The position numbers were made by a program, and so were the translations under genes. The notes beneath the pieces are model-generated. The model ran no database searches. It was not told where the DNA came from and saw only the letters and a list, made by a program, of their open reading frames with translations. A stretch of DNA of 64,000 nucleotides, from the NCBI GenBank assembly GCA_905183005.1, contig CAJJDO010000066.1:124001-188000 (forward strand), written 5' to 3'. The first letter of the stretch is position 1, and each line of letters opens with the position of its first letter. Source of the stretch: Paramecium pentaurelia. Its lineage: Eukaryota > Ciliophora > Oligohymenophorea > Peniculida > Parameciidae. This document shows positions 1 to 11,564 of this stretch, piece by piece.

Positions 1-701
1 GTAATAGTGAATGGGGATGTATATAGATTTTAGAAGGCAATAGTTTTTGCATTAATTGTGTTATTATGAACTAATATGAAGATCAGATCATATCTAGTAG
101 AGATGATAATAAAATCAAGGTATGGATGCAAGAATCCTTACTGACATCATAATAACCACAATGGAAATGTTATTAAACTCTACAGGATCATAAAAAGGAT
201 GTTTACTCTTTAAGTTTAAGCTCATCTGGCACTATGTTAGTTTCTGGTTCTTATGATAAAACTATAATTATCTATGATATGGATGATTAGTAATAATGGA
301 GACTTAAGCAAGTAATATCAAATGATTATGAAAATTGGGTACATTCAGTTTGTGTAATCAATGATAAGTTGATTGCAACTAAATTATATAATGGAGTCGT
401 TATACTTTATCAATATATGGAATCAGTTGAATCATTCGAATAGATTCAAGAATTGGAGCTTAGTAAATCAAAGATGAGTTACTTTGATTTCTTTCACATG
501 TTCTATAATCAGTAATTGTAATCCATTTTCTGTCGTCATCTAGATTGCATTTACATTTTATTTTAATAAACAACAGGGAGATATGGAGTTCAATAGAAAA
601 TTACAGATAATTATAGAGGTGGTAGTTTGACTGACAATGGAGAATATATTGCATTATGGAATAACAGTACTAAATAATTAGAAATAAGATAATAAGAGTG
701 A
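1..701 (+). CDS. WD40-repeat protein, C-terminal part (5' end outside window)
   Basis: The frame is open from the left edge (frame starting at base 3) to TGA at 699-701 when TAA/TAG are read as Gln. It gives about 232 residues with recognisable WD40 blades: 'DNKIKVW' closes one blade, 'LQDHKKDVYSLSLSSSG' opens the next and 'LVSGSYDKTIIIYDMD' follows. WD40 propellers are protein-interaction platforms; nothing here says which complex this one serves. The last roughly 60 residues are less regular and probably form the final blade. No intron is needed in this part. The gene converges on the S1/P1 nuclease gene across the AATAT array. The family call is firm, the specific role unknown. Confidence 0.7.
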
Positions 702-715
702 ATTGAAATATGTAT

Positions 716-1370
716 AATATAATATAATATAATATAATATAATATAATATAATATAATATAATATAATATAATATAATATAATATAATATAATATAATAT
801 AATATAATATAATATAATATAATATAATATAATATAATATAATATAATATAATATAATATAATATAATATAATATAATATAATATAATATAATATAATAT
901 AATATAATATAATATAATATAATATAATATAATATAATATAATATAATATAATATAATATAATATAATATAATATAATATAATATAATATAATATAATAT
1001 AATATAATATAATATAATATAATATAATATAATATAATATAATATAATATAATATAATATAATATAATATAATATAATATAATATAATATAATATAATAT
1101 AATATAATATAATATAATATAATATAATATAATATAATATAATATAATATAATATAATATAATATAATATAATATAATATAATATAATATAATATAATAT
1201 AATATAATATAATATAATATAATATAATATAATATAATATAATATAATATAATATAATATAATATAATATAATATAATATAATATAATATAATATAATAT
1301 AATATAATATAATATAATATAATATAATATAATATAATATAATATAATATAATATAATATAATATAATAT
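716..1370. repeat. (AATAT)n microsatellite-like array, 131 perfect units
   Basis: The pentamer AATAT repeats without a visible interruption for 655 bases, which is 131 units. It fills nearly all of the space between the stop of the WD40 gene (701) and the stop of the convergent nuclease gene (1413). It does not resemble the G-rich telomere repeats of ciliates. The perfection points to recent expansion or to an assembler collapsing or extending a repeat. Confidence 0.97.
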
Positions 1371-1412
1371 TACATTAAATGAGAATAAGATACATACAAA
1401 AAATTACAAATA

Positions 1413-2384
1413 TCAATCCACCTATTTTATCTTGGCTTCATTTTATAATATCTGATCATATATATCTATTAACTTCTATGCCAAACGATATCCTCCTATA
1501 GCTAAATTCTCTTCACAGAACTACTATGCTTATTAGACATAGTCCTTGTTGTAGCTATTAGATTAAGCAATCATTGGGTATACAAATTAGATTGCTTATC
1601 TATATCCAACATAAGTCCAAACTGATGGATTACTATTTAAATATTAATGCGTAATATACGTCATGTCCAAATTATCGTATTTCGTAATTTGATACTTTTT
1701 AATTACGTCTGATGACCACTTATTTAAATATTCCTGATCGCTTTAACTCAGAGGTCTGACTAGAAAAGAGTTGTTGGGACTAAAAGCAAATGCACCTGCG
1801 TCCCAAAATGAATGCAAATTTACCAAGGTTCCATTCTCCAACTAAAGTTATTTATTCAATTTTACCTGCACTTTCATGAAATTTCCTCCTTAATCTCCAT
1901 TGGGATAACTTGAATTCCAGAATGTAGTATCATGTAATGGTTGGTGTAAGTCTCCAATAACATGGAGAAGCACTCTTAACATTTAAGCTTTAAACATTGT
2001 ATGTCTATTCTTAGCTGTTTTGGTGTTTGTGAGTACTGAAACTGCTTAGTTAATTGCATAAATAGAATTAATGTTTCTTGATTAATCATCTATCTTAATC
2101 AATAAGCCGTCTGGATTTATGGGTCTGTCTGTATAATGCCAATCGTTCATAAATGAAGTTCCTGTTTCCTTAATGTCATCCATCCATACTGCAGCTTCTG
2201 CAAATGTATTAGACTTCCCATCAGTGAGTGGATTTAAATCTTAAACCAATGAGTCAGCCCAAGCTAATACATCTGGACGATTATCTTTTAAGTAGTTCTT
2301 TGCTATTTGTGCAGTCATCATGTGTCCAACATGCCACCAACATTGTACTAAGTAGCTTATTGTTAGAAGAAGGAGAGCTTTCAT
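1413..2384 (-). CDS. S1/P1-type zinc-dependent nuclease, secreted
   Basis: Single exon, 323 residues, ATG at 2384-2382 and TGA at 1415-1413. A short signal peptide (MKALLLLTISYLVQC) is followed directly by Trp, as in mature S1/P1 nucleases where the N-terminal Trp helps bind zinc. The other ligands are in order: 'WHVGHMMTAQIA', 'WMDD', 'WHYTD', 'LLHVIGDLHQPLH' and 'LHSFWD'. Family members cleave single-stranded DNA and RNA and remove 3' phosphates. In a ciliate, likely sites are food vacuoles or the medium. Length fits the family (about 270 mature residues plus extension). The start is set by the signal peptide. No intron interrupts it, unlike most neighbours. Confidence 0.92.
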
Positions 2385-2688
2385 TTAATTATTTTATTAA
2401 TCACATATTTGTAATTCTAACTTAAATACTCCAATTTTTATAATTAAAAACTTTAAAAAATTGCATAATTTACCACATTATTTGAATTTAGTTTTTGGCG
2501 GCTCTTGAAAATATTATAAAGAGTTCTGAAATGTATATACTTATATTTAAAAGATCCTTATTGATTAATATTTCATCAATAAGCGATATAGCAATAATAT
2601 TTTCAGATAGTACAAAATATAATTAAATTTGAATTAAAGTAATTTATAATTAGAATTATAAGATAGTATTGTTTATTTGAAATCAATA
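2385..2688. other. Intergenic, no gene seen
   Basis: About 300 bases between the start of the S1/P1 nuclease and the stop of the Mei2-like gene, both on the minus strand. It must hold the nuclease promoter. I see only AT-rich sequence, no RNA gene and no convincing reading frame. Confidence 0.6.
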
Positions 2689-3577
2689 TCATTATCGCTT
2701 AAATTGTTGATCTGATTGGTATTTCTTGAAAATTGGTTTGAGTCTCTTATCCTACAGTTTTATAATAATAGGATTACCTTTTCTTACATGATAGTCGAAT
2801 ATTGAAAGTGCCCTTGTAATTACTCTACACCTTAAATCCTTGCATATGTTATTTCACATATCTAAATTAATACACTTAGTACTTTGTCTGAATTGAAGAG
2901 TTTCCATTTCCTTGAATGAAATTCTAGAAAAAATTTGGGAATGAATTTTGAATCCAAGAAATTGATAAATGCATAACCCACATTACATTTGTTCTATGTT
3001 ACATAGAAAATTTACAGTAAAATCAATTGGAAGATAAAAAAAATCATAATTATCTTTATGATTGATGTCAATATTCTCTAATAACATGGGCTAAGTATAT
3101 TTATTTGGAATGTTCCTAATCATTAAGGTGGTTCTTTAATCTCCAGGAATCTATTTAGAGTGAAAAAAATACTTAATCTAATTTAATTTGATATTGAGTA
3201 ATTTGTACTTATGGTTCATATTTTCTCTTATTTTTGAACTGAATTTACTAAAAAGAAGTAGGCATAGTTTTATAAAATATATCTTCTTTATTTTATTCTA
3301 AAACAGATTAATTGATATCTTAATTATGAAAGGAAGTAGAAAGAGTTTCAGGTAATGTTGATGTGTTAGAACATATTGTTATTGATCTATTTTTCATTAT
3401 TAACTAATTCTTAATATTTGTAGTAGATTGAAGATCATGTTACTTAAAATGAAATGATATGTTTACTTTATATTCATCATCTGAATCTTGTTTTTGAGAT
3501 TGTTTGCTTTGTACATTTGGTTTTGGTCTGACAAACTATCCAAAACATGATGGATTAATACTAAAAGCAAGCTGCAT
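2689..3577 (-). CDS. Mei2-like RNA-binding protein (C-terminal Mei2-type RRM)
   Basis: 265 residues after removing four introns at 3151-3172, 2994-3015, 2862-2882 and 2752-2777 (22, 22, 21 and 26 nt). The second half is a typical Mei2 RRM: 'RTTLMIRNIPNKY', 'YDFFYLPIDF', 'CNVGYAFINF', 'KWKLFNSDK', 'ITYARIQG' and 'HFQYSTIM'. The first half is low complexity with no domain I recognise. In fission yeast Mei2 drives entry into meiosis through RNA binding; plant and alveolate homologues share this RRM, but their targets are less known. The protein is short compared with Mei2 (about 750 residues) and keeps only one RRM. It starts 32 bp from the divergent LYR gene. A link to conjugation or autogamy is inference. 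Confidence 0.88.
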
Positions 3578-3609
3578 ATAAAAATAATATATTTAATATA
3601 AAGATTTTA
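3578..3609. promoter_or_regulatory. 32-bp divergent intergenic region (shared promoter)
   Basis: The start codons of the Mei2-like gene (minus, 3577) and the LYR gene (plus, 3610) are separated by only 32 bases of A/T sequence. Both promoters and both 5' leaders must lie in this stretch or inside the opposite coding region. No named motif is visible. Confidence 0.55.
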
Positions 3610-4256
3610 ATGAGCAAAGCTTATTTGGCTGTGAAGAATTTTAAATGGTCTGAGATGGTTAATTTGCTTGCTTATGGAGTGAAGCATCCTGACACTCTTT
3701 CTTAGACTCAAAGAATTACTAGATTATATAGGTGAATCTAATAAATATTCTTAGAGCAACTATTAGGAGACATTACACATCTTAATTAGAGAATTTTAAA
3801 GGTGATCACATTAGATTTTATAATGAAATGTAAGGGGCCCAAAAAGATTTTAATAGATTATAAGAATTGAATAATAATTATGCAAGTAAAATACATTTAC
3901 AAAACTAATTAGATTTGAATCAAGAATAGAAAGTAGAATTTTCATAATTAGAAAATAAATGGGTCAATTGGTTAGAGAGCAATTATGATGCATTTTTATA
4001 TGTTGATGAATGTAGACCATATTCAAGCACATCAACCAGATATATTGTTTATACAGATGAAGAATTGAAATTTGATCCTTTGGGTTTTTATAAATAAAGA
4101 CCAGTTAATGATGGTAAATTTGATCCACATTTGCCTTATTTCAGAGATTATCCATACAATGAATCATGGTGGAATATGAATGAATCATTCCCATCAGGTA
4201 ATGATTATTTAAACATATTTATAGATTTTGATGATACACCATCACAATAACATTGA
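3610..4256 (+). CDS. LYR-motif mitochondrial protein, NDUFB9-like
   Basis: 207 residues with one 23-nt intron at 3732-3754, which removes an in-frame TGA. The N-terminal third has the LYR signature 'QRITRLYRATIRRHY', followed by a basic helix. LYR proteins are small mitochondrial proteins that bind acyl carrier protein; they serve as complex I subunits (NDUFA6, NDUFB9) or Fe-S and assembly factors. Spacing and the Trp/Tyr/Pro-rich tail ('YFRDYPYNESWWNM') fit NDUFB9 best, but the tail is diverged. A further 27-nt GTA...TAG stretch at 4200-4226 could be an intron of length 3n; it is left in here. Divergent from the Mei2-like gene with a tiny shared promoter. Confidence 0.65.
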
Positions 4257-4449
4257 TTTATTATATTCCAGATAAATAAAAAAAACAAAATACAAAATTC
4301 TATTTTATTATTTAATTTTCCAAATACTTTTCATTCAATTATTAGAAATTCATTTAAATTGATATCTATTTTTCTTATTATAATGTTTCATATAAATGGT
4401 ATTGAATTTAAATATTAATATAATAAAATAATATAAATTGTGATTAAAC

Positions 4450-5292
4450 ATGTTTAATAAAAGAAAGATTCAAAAAAAAGATGATGTTTTAAATGGCATT
4501 TAAATTAATGAATAAGAAGAAATAAAAGAACCTTAAATTTAAAAGAAAAATAAAATTGAACAAACAGATAAATAAATTATATTACCACTATTAGAAGAAA
4601 CTAAATATAAAGCAGGTTTTGTATTATAAAACTAAAATAACTTTGCTGTTGAAAAAATTGCACCTGAATCAAAACCATATTAAAATGAAATTGCTGAAAC
4701 CCTTTAAAGATTAAAATCTATTCATTCTATTGATGATGTCAAAAAAGGATAAGTATTACCTCCAAAGAAAAATAATTCATTGAATGCTCCTATTGCCATG
4801 CCATCAAATGTTAAATTTTCATGCACTTTTGATTTTAATCCAATGTTATGTAAAGATTATCATGATACTGGTTATTGTACATTTGGAGATTCTTGTATTT
4901 ACATTCATGATAGAGGTGACTATAAATCAGGATGGGAATAAGAAAAGGAATATTAAGAACAATTAAAAACAAGAAGAATGGGTAAATAAGAAAAAGAAGA
5001 TCTTGAATTTAAATAAAAATTAGAAGAATATTCATTTCCTGAAACCTGTAGTATTTGTTAATAATAATTAAATAAACCTGTTCAAACTAAATGTAATCAT
5101 TTCTTTTGTGAGAAATGTGTTATTACTTAAAAAAAGTGTCCTGAATGTGGAAAACCTACAGATGGAATTTTCCATTCTGGTGTCAAAATTATCTAAGAAT
5201 TAAAAAATAAAAGAGATAAATTTATTGCAGAATATAAATAATAAGAAACTAAAAAATAATAAAGATTAAGTGAATGTGATTGGATGATTTGA
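4450..5292 (+). CDS. Cwc24/RNF113-type splicing factor (CCCH zinc finger + RING)
   Basis: 280 residues, intronless. A charged N-terminal region is followed by a CCCH finger ('CKDYHDTGYCTFGDSC', then 'IYIHDRGDYK') and a RING finger ('CSICQQQLNKPVQTKC', then 'HFFCEKC' and 'CPECGKP'). This order and spacing is the RNF113A/Cwc24 arrangement. Family members join the activated spliceosome and proof-read 5' splice sites; the RING can act as an E3 ubiquitin ligase. Length is close to yeast Cwc24 (259) and human RNF113A (343). It is of interest here because this genome depends on splicing thousands of tiny introns. Call is firm. Confidence 0.93.
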
Positions 5293-6343
5293 TAATTATA
5301 TTAAATTTAATATATATAATTAATCCCTAAAAAATAGGATTCTCATAATCATATACTTCTATTATGACTGTAATAATAATATACCTATTTAATTATTTGA
5401 AAAATATAGATAATTAATAAATGAAATCTTATGAAAATGTAATCATTTTTTTATTATAATTAATAAATAGATTTAAACTCTTAATCTTATCATTAATATT
5501 AGTATATTCATAATTTCATAAATACTAATATCATTAAGTTTCATAATTTAATAATTCTACTATACAAAAATATTCTATCATCCTTATTTAATTTCTACAT
5601 CCATCAATTTTCCAGTTCATTCTATTCTTTATAACGTTTAATAATATTTGTTTATTTTCTTAAAATCTTCAAAGAGTTATTTTTATATGTAATTTATCAT
5701 TATCATTTATTTATTTTTTATTACAGAATTTATTCAGTTCACTTTATTCAGTAATATTTATTAAATACAAAATTTTATATTGGAATATAAAAATATTTTT
5801 TTTTTTAAACATACAAATTTTTGTTAATTGTTTAAACAATTCAACTTTTATGATATAAATTACATGATATTTATAGATATAATAAAATCATTTGGGCAAA
5901 GTTTTACAGTTAAATGGTAAATTTTACAAATTCTGTTTTATACTAAATACGTTTATCCGCAACAAGTAAATTTTAATAATAACCTTTGAATTGATGAGAT
6001 TGTTATAAATTGGTCTACAAAGTGATTTATTTAGACTTATTTGTTGAAATTACATAAGGAATTTCTTGATTTTTAGTAATTGTGAAAATTCATAAAGGAA
6101 AATGAAATTTAAAAATCCACGTGCAAATTAGGCTATTTAAAATTTCTAATATTCCTAGTCTATTGCTACTTCATGAAAGATTATTTGATGCTTTATGTGA
6201 TATCAGCATTTTAATGGTTTTTCTTAAAGTTTGAAATTTATTTGGAGGAATAAAAAAAAAAGACATGATGATGACATTTATGTCTATTTAAGAAGTGAAT
6301 AAGGGTATAGTTGATAAAATTATAATATAGAAAAAAGTGAAAA
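5293..6343. other. Intergenic between convergent genes, no gene supported
   Basis: About 1 kb of AT-rich sequence between the 3' ends of the RNF113-type gene and the minus-strand gene at 6344. Short open stretches exist on both strands under the ciliate code, as expected with one stop codon in AT-rich DNA, but none shows a domain or coherent codon pattern. Confidence 0.5.
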
Positions 6344-7134
6344 TCAATTTCTTGCAAGATTTTATTGCATAGTTCCCTCCAAATATGCAAGTTATTATTT
6401 TGCATTTTTGATAAAGAGTTCAAGGTTCCAAGCAACACATTTAAGATCTGTTATATCCTTGTTTTATCTTCTATTTTCGGATTATCTATTAAATTAGTCT
6501 TCTTCATCCCATCCATCACATTCATAAGAGGATTCATCTGGTGAAATATATTTATATATTTTCTTCTGTTTCTATTATTTACAAAAGCATCCTTTCTCTT
6601 TCTTTTTTATTTTTTTAGCAATCCCTAATCCTTTTTATTGATTTAATGTTGAGTTATTATCATCAATGAGTAAGTTCTAAATTGAAGCTACCTGAGTCAT
6701 TTAATAAATATTTATATAAAAATTATTAACTTAAAAACGACAATTGGTTTCATTATCTACCTTAATTTAGCTATCCGTTTTAGAAATCTCCATACTGCCA
6801 TATATAGAATTTATCATTTAAGGGTTCTTTAACCAGGATTGAATAATAAGGTTTTGTTCTACAACTTATAAATGTGCAAATCTTCATTGAAATTCTAATT
6901 AAAAATTTTTTTCTGTTATTTGACTTTCCAATTAATATTTTATATTTTCTAAATGTAATCTGACAATGTTTTAATAATAACTTATATAATAATCAAATAT
7001 TAAGTTCATAAAAATGGAAACCCTCTAAAATTTTCATTTCCCTTATTTTATCCAAAATAATTCTAAAAGTTATTCTAGAATTATTATCCTTATTGCTACT
7101 ATTACTGAGATTGTTATTATTAAGATAAACTCAT
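6344..7134 (-). CDS. Hypothetical protein with one in-frame TGA
   Basis: From ATG at 7134-7132 the first exon codes a Gln/Asn-rich start ('MSLSQQQQSQQQQQ'). Skipping a candidate 41-nt intron (6981-7021) brings the frame into a helical stretch ('LHLENIKYQLESQI'), then a TGA at 6886-6884, then a continuous frame to TGA at 6346-6344. The C-terminal part ('GLGIAKKIKKKEKG', 'SYECDGWDEED', 'NLELFIKNAKQQL') looks clearly coding. Alternatives: translation starts after the TGA (ATG at 6817-6815 or 6700-6698), an unusual intron removes the TGA, a sequence error, or a decaying gene. No function is recognised. Confidence 0.45.
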
Positions 7135-7354
7135 TAGTTCTACTTTATAGATACTAAATTACATTAAATCAATGCCTAACTATTCTATTATACCATGAAA
7201 TTAGAATCCATATGTTATGGTTATCTTTAAAATTGATTATTACATTATTTCTTTATAAAACCATTATCATATTATGAAATATCTTATTTAACTAATTATA
7301 TTATGAATATATATATACTAGATTGCAATTGTTATTCTTATTATTATTGGGTTT

Positions 7355-8386
7355 TCATAATTTTTTCCAAAAATGAATTATGCTCTTAGAGTTATTTAGG
7401 ATCCTTCTATTATCCAGGTTCTATATGGCTTATTGAAATATGATACTGTTTTGATTTAATTGTTAAAGATTCAAGAGATTATTAAACTGTTAATCAACAT
7501 GATTATCTATATTTAAATATAAATTAATACTTGGTTCTTATTAAGGAATTTAAGTTTATGGTGGCACCTACACTCCTACTAGTTATTGTACTGTTTATTG
7601 ATTTTAGGATTAATTCATGTTAGTAATCAAAGTGGCTAAGAGGTATGACAAAGTATCTATTTTTCTTTCATCTGTCTCTCTAATTCTTTTGATTTCCTTT
7701 AAAAAATTATGGATTTAGAATAGATTACTTGCCATAATAATTTATTTTCATTGATTAAATGATCATTTTAAGTCATGATTAATATCAATGCCTTTTGTAA
7801 TTCATGTTACTTTCCCTTAATGCCTAGCATTTCATTAAGAAAAAATTAATAATCATTTTTTAGCTTAGACATATCTACTTCCATTGAATTATTGGCTATT
7901 ATAAATGAGAAATAATTTTACAATTCTAACTTGAATTCTAATTTCTTTCATCAAACTACTCAACCTATTCTCCTTACTTTCTCTTAATCTCACACAGTAA
8001 ATGCCTTTTTGACATAGGAATTAATGTTTACTTATTTCCTCTCTAAAAATATTTATGTCTAAATTCATTATCTCCCCCTTCATTTTTCATTTTATGAAAA
8101 TCATACATATTCAATTATCTTACAAAAGAAGCATAATTATTATGCTTAAAGTGATTTGGCAATACCTAAACTATTTATGTTATAGTACTTTCTCAGCCAA
8201 TTCATTGACATTTTTTACAACGAATGCTGTGCCCTCCTCATTCCAAGATATTATGTCATTATAATCAGGATTCTAATTAATTTATAGACAATATTTGTAT
8301 ACTTCTAAAATGTCATAAGTTTTAATTAAAAAAGAAGGAGTTGATGCCTTTTATTTAATATTTTGTTCTTCTTTTGCTCTATCCAT
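7355..8386 (-). CDS. Heat-shock transcription factor (HSF)
   Basis: 307 residues after removing introns at 8166-8188, 8005-8031, 7896-7921 and 7697-7728. The N-terminal HSF DNA-binding domain is unmistakable: 'TPSFLIKTYDILE', 'ISWNEEGTAFVV', 'LPNHFKHNNYASFVRQLN', 'YDFHK' and 'FQRGN' then 'KHLL'. A heptad-rich oligomerisation region follows ('KGKQHELQKALILIMTQND'), then a Gln/Asn-rich tail. HSF trimers bind nGAAn elements and activate chaperone genes. The 27-nt intron inside the DNA-binding domain is a multiple of three without a stop; it was called because splicing restores the conserved 'GNKHLL'. The protein is short compared with animal HSF1 but similar to plant class B factors in size. Confidence 0.93.
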
Positions 8387-8603
8387 AAAAAATAATTAAA
8401 TATGATTTTTAGAAATTTCGATAAATCAAGGGATTGTTAGAATTTCTAAGAATAATCTTAATCTAAACTATTACTTTATATGTGCAATTTAGAATATGCA
8501 TATTTCTAGTTTTATTAAGATCAAAGGAAAGAAAGAAATTTATTTAAAACTTACATATTGTAAATTATTCTTTGGATAAATACATAAATTTAATATTGTG
8601 TTT

Positions 8604-10227
8604 TCACATAAACATTCCATAATTTCTAGCATAAGCCATAGGTGGTAACTTTGGATGTTCCTAAAACATAATAAAAATAAATAGATACCACAGCATCGAA
8701 TTGAACAAACTTAGGTTTCATTTCACCTCCCCTAAAAATAATAAATGCTCCCTTATTCTTCATTTGATCACAATAATTTGGAGCCGAGAAAATAGTAATA
8801 ACTCTACCATCTGCTTCTACTTCATAACCTTGATCTTTCATTTCATGTGATCTAACCAATAGAGCTTTTATTTTTATAGAAATCTCATACATAAACCATT
8901 TTCATTTAAGAATTTATGAGCAATATCAGGTCCAAAGGAGATAGAAATACCTCTTTTACTTGGATGTCTTCCATTTTATTTAATAGGATCACTCCATAAC
9001 ATATCAGCCATAGGACCTCCTTCAGGTATATCTCTGAAACGATTTAATTTTTATAATTCACTAATAGTAACTCCATCATTTGAGAATAATCCCTATAATA
9101 TAAACAGATCATCTTACTCCATGAACAACCATTACTTATTTTGATAGAGTATAAGCTAATGGTAAATAGTTGAAAACAGTTTAGAACAATTCATAAACTT
9201 TGTCATCATATTTATGTTTGACTTCACCTTCAAATCCATACATTTTGTTCATGTTTCTACTTTCATGGTTACCTCTTGTTAAATGCATAATGTCTGGATT
9301 GCAAACTTTCCATGCAAACAGAGTCATTATCACTTCAACACTCCAAGACCCTCTATCAACAAAGTCTCCATTAAATAGATAAGGTCTTTGCACTGATGGA
9401 TTACCATTTATTTTAAATATGTTTAATAGATCAAAGAATTATCCATGTGTATCTCCACAAACAGTAAATTCAAGATCTCTAAAATATAAATGAATAAATA
9501 TTTACTTAGGAACATCATATTCTACAACATTTTGTTGAGATTTTAATATTTCTCCCACTTTTTGTAATATCATAACTGCATATTTTTTATGCAATTTCTT
9601 TTAATCTTTATAGTGATTCATTAATTTCTCACACCTTATAATAATCTATAAAATGTTACCATTCTGGTGTAACTTCACTGATATCATTGTCAATTCTTGG
9701 TCCATCATACCCTTATTCAACAATAATATCTTAAATTTCAATTGGCTCACTAGATTCATCTGGTCTTTCTATGGATTTTGCAAATTCTCTTTCATAGATT
9801 GCCTATTTGATTTATTTAAGTTTTGCTTAAATATCGGCATCTTTTCCTTATGTAAGTGAGTCAGCCTATGCAAAAATATTAATTTATTACTCTTTTGAAC
9901 TCTCTTCTAGCATCGTCAAACTTCCCTAATAACAAATAAGCTGAACCTTTTCTATAATATGCCTTAATGAATCCAGAATCATCTTTTAGAATCTCATCAG
10001 CATCTATAATAGCCAATCCATAATTTTCCATTTTAATATGTGCAAATGCTCTATTTGATAGACAAACAAGTCTTTGATTACCTAAGAATAAATAACAATT
10101 AATAATTACCATTAGCATTTTCAATAGCAGAAGTATAGAATTCAATAGCTTTTTGGAAATTACTCAATTTAAATTATTCATTTCCTAGTTCTTTAAGTTT
10201 TTCAGGATCATGTGAATTTGGAATCAT
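8604..10227 (-). CDS. PPP5C-like: Serine/threonine protein phosphatase 5 (TPR + PP2A-like catalytic domain)
   Basis: 479 residues (human PP5 499) after removing seven introns of 25-28 nt at 10082-10109, 9866-9890, 9635-9659, 9479-9505, 9093-9117, 8865-8890 and 8661-8688. The N-terminus holds three TPR units ('EKLKELGNEQFKLSNFQKAI', 'SNRAFAHIKMENYGLAIIDA', 'AYYRKGSAYLLLGKFDDA'). The catalytic half carries all metal and phosphate motifs: 'GDTHGQ', 'GDFVDRG', 'GNHE', 'HGG' and 'SAPNYCD'. The C-terminal 'MAYARNYGM' matches the PP5 autoinhibitory tail. In other eukaryotes PP5 is Hsp90-bound through the TPRs and dephosphorylates clients; being next to HSF is suggestive but probably chance. Divergent from the gene at 10487. 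Confidence 0.97.
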
Positions 10228-10486
10228 TAATTCTAATCTATAATATATAAAAAAAGAGAGAAATATTTAATAATTTGAAACAATCTTGCATTAAATTAAC
10301 TATAATAATAGGATCTAATTTTGAATAGATAATTTAAATATTAAAAATAAAAAGAAAAAGTTGTCATTTTTATTTTGATAAACTATTTGTAAATTTTTGT
10401 TTTAGAATCTAAAGTATAATATATAATTTTGCAAAGACTATTGAGTCTGAAGTAAATAGTATATATTAAATAATAAATAATTGAAT
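10228..10486. promoter_or_regulatory. Divergent promoter region (PP5 / unknown gene)
   Basis: About 260 bases between two start codons facing away from each other, so it should contain both promoters. It is A/T rich with several A-tracts; no named element can be assigned. Confidence 0.45.
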
Positions 10487-11518
10487 ATGAATATATATTC
10501 TTCAAGTCAATAAGATTAAATTCCATCACCTGATAATTTGAGTTAAATTAGTTGGAGTAAAATCCATTAGAGTAGTGAATAGATTTTGGAAAGGTAATTC
10601 ATTTGAGAATATGATTTAAAAAAGGTCAAAAAAGATTCAAAAAAGACAACCTCAGGATGTTTAATAGAAATGGTTTTCAATTTAGAAAATATCAAGTTGC
10701 AAGTTTGATATTTCTGAAAAGAACGATATAGATTTGAGAGATTAGAAAATTTATGAATTTGATTATCTAAAATTAGATTAAGATCTGTTATCCAAAAAAT
10801 GTCCAATCATTGTAAATATATACATTAATTAATAGATTGAAGATGTAAGGTCAAAAAAAAAATATCAAATTAAACCAATTTCAATTAAATCTGAAATAAT
10901 AGAAGTATTTATATAGAGTAGGAATTATTTTAGAAATTATTTAGATTAAACAATAAATTTATACTTACCCCTGAAAATATTTACAGCTATTCAGCATAGA
11001 CTTAAAAGATTGATGATTTGGCTAAAGAAATAAGTATATATTTTTAATACAATAAAGAAATTTATCACATTTCCTTCTAATTAATATTGTATTAATATTG
11101 TCGTAAAACAATTCTTCATTTCTTAGATGAATTGACAAATAAGCAAATAAAAATAATATTCTTAGATCTAATTTAAGGATTGATATCTGCTTAGGATAAT
11201 TAATTAGTCTTAAAATAAATAACTTTAGATTCTATTTTATACTTTGAAGATTCTAAATCATTTAAATTAAATGATTACACTGATGCAATAATTGGAAATA
11301 ATAGAATGAATTTTAAAGATTTAGGTTTTTGTTTAGCTTAAATCTTATAATTTAAAAACTATTCTTCAAATCAAATGAAAAAGCCTTAAACAATTAATCA
11401 AATTGAATGGTTAAAATTGTAAATTGAGGATCCTTTCTCTTCAATTGCATTATATTTGATTTTGAATGAAAAACCAATAGAAGAAATAATGAATTTATTG
11501 TAATAGATTGAATGCTGA
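10487..11518 (+). CDS. Hypothetical protein, helical, unknown function
   Basis: 315 residues after removing introns at 10594-10624, 10812-10835 and 10905-10933. The 31-nt intron removes TGA codons and the 29-nt intron restores the frame; the 24-nt one is a multiple of three and could be retained. The protein has a Ser/Gln-rich start, a Lys-rich stretch ('RSKKKYQIKPISIKSEII') and a long mostly helical C-terminal half ('TILHFLDELTNKQIKIIFLD', 'QIEWLKLQIEDPFSSIALY'). No catalytic motif, signal peptide or membrane segment. I do not recognise the family. It ends 46 bases before the next plus-strand gene. Confidence 0.6.
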
Positions 11519-11564
11519 TCTTCAAAATAAAATATTAGGATATCTCAAATTATAAATATTAATT

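Noticed and set aside
716..1370. AATAT array as a telomere or chromosome end
   Set aside because: Ciliate telomeres are G-rich (TTGGGG/TTTGGG types). Genes continue on both sides, so this is an internal array.
6884..6886. TGA reassigned to tryptophan or another amino acid in this organism
   Set aside because: TGA is the natural terminator of every well-supported gene here (PP5, Mtr4, ABC transporter, ArsM, HSF and others), so a general reassignment is excluded.
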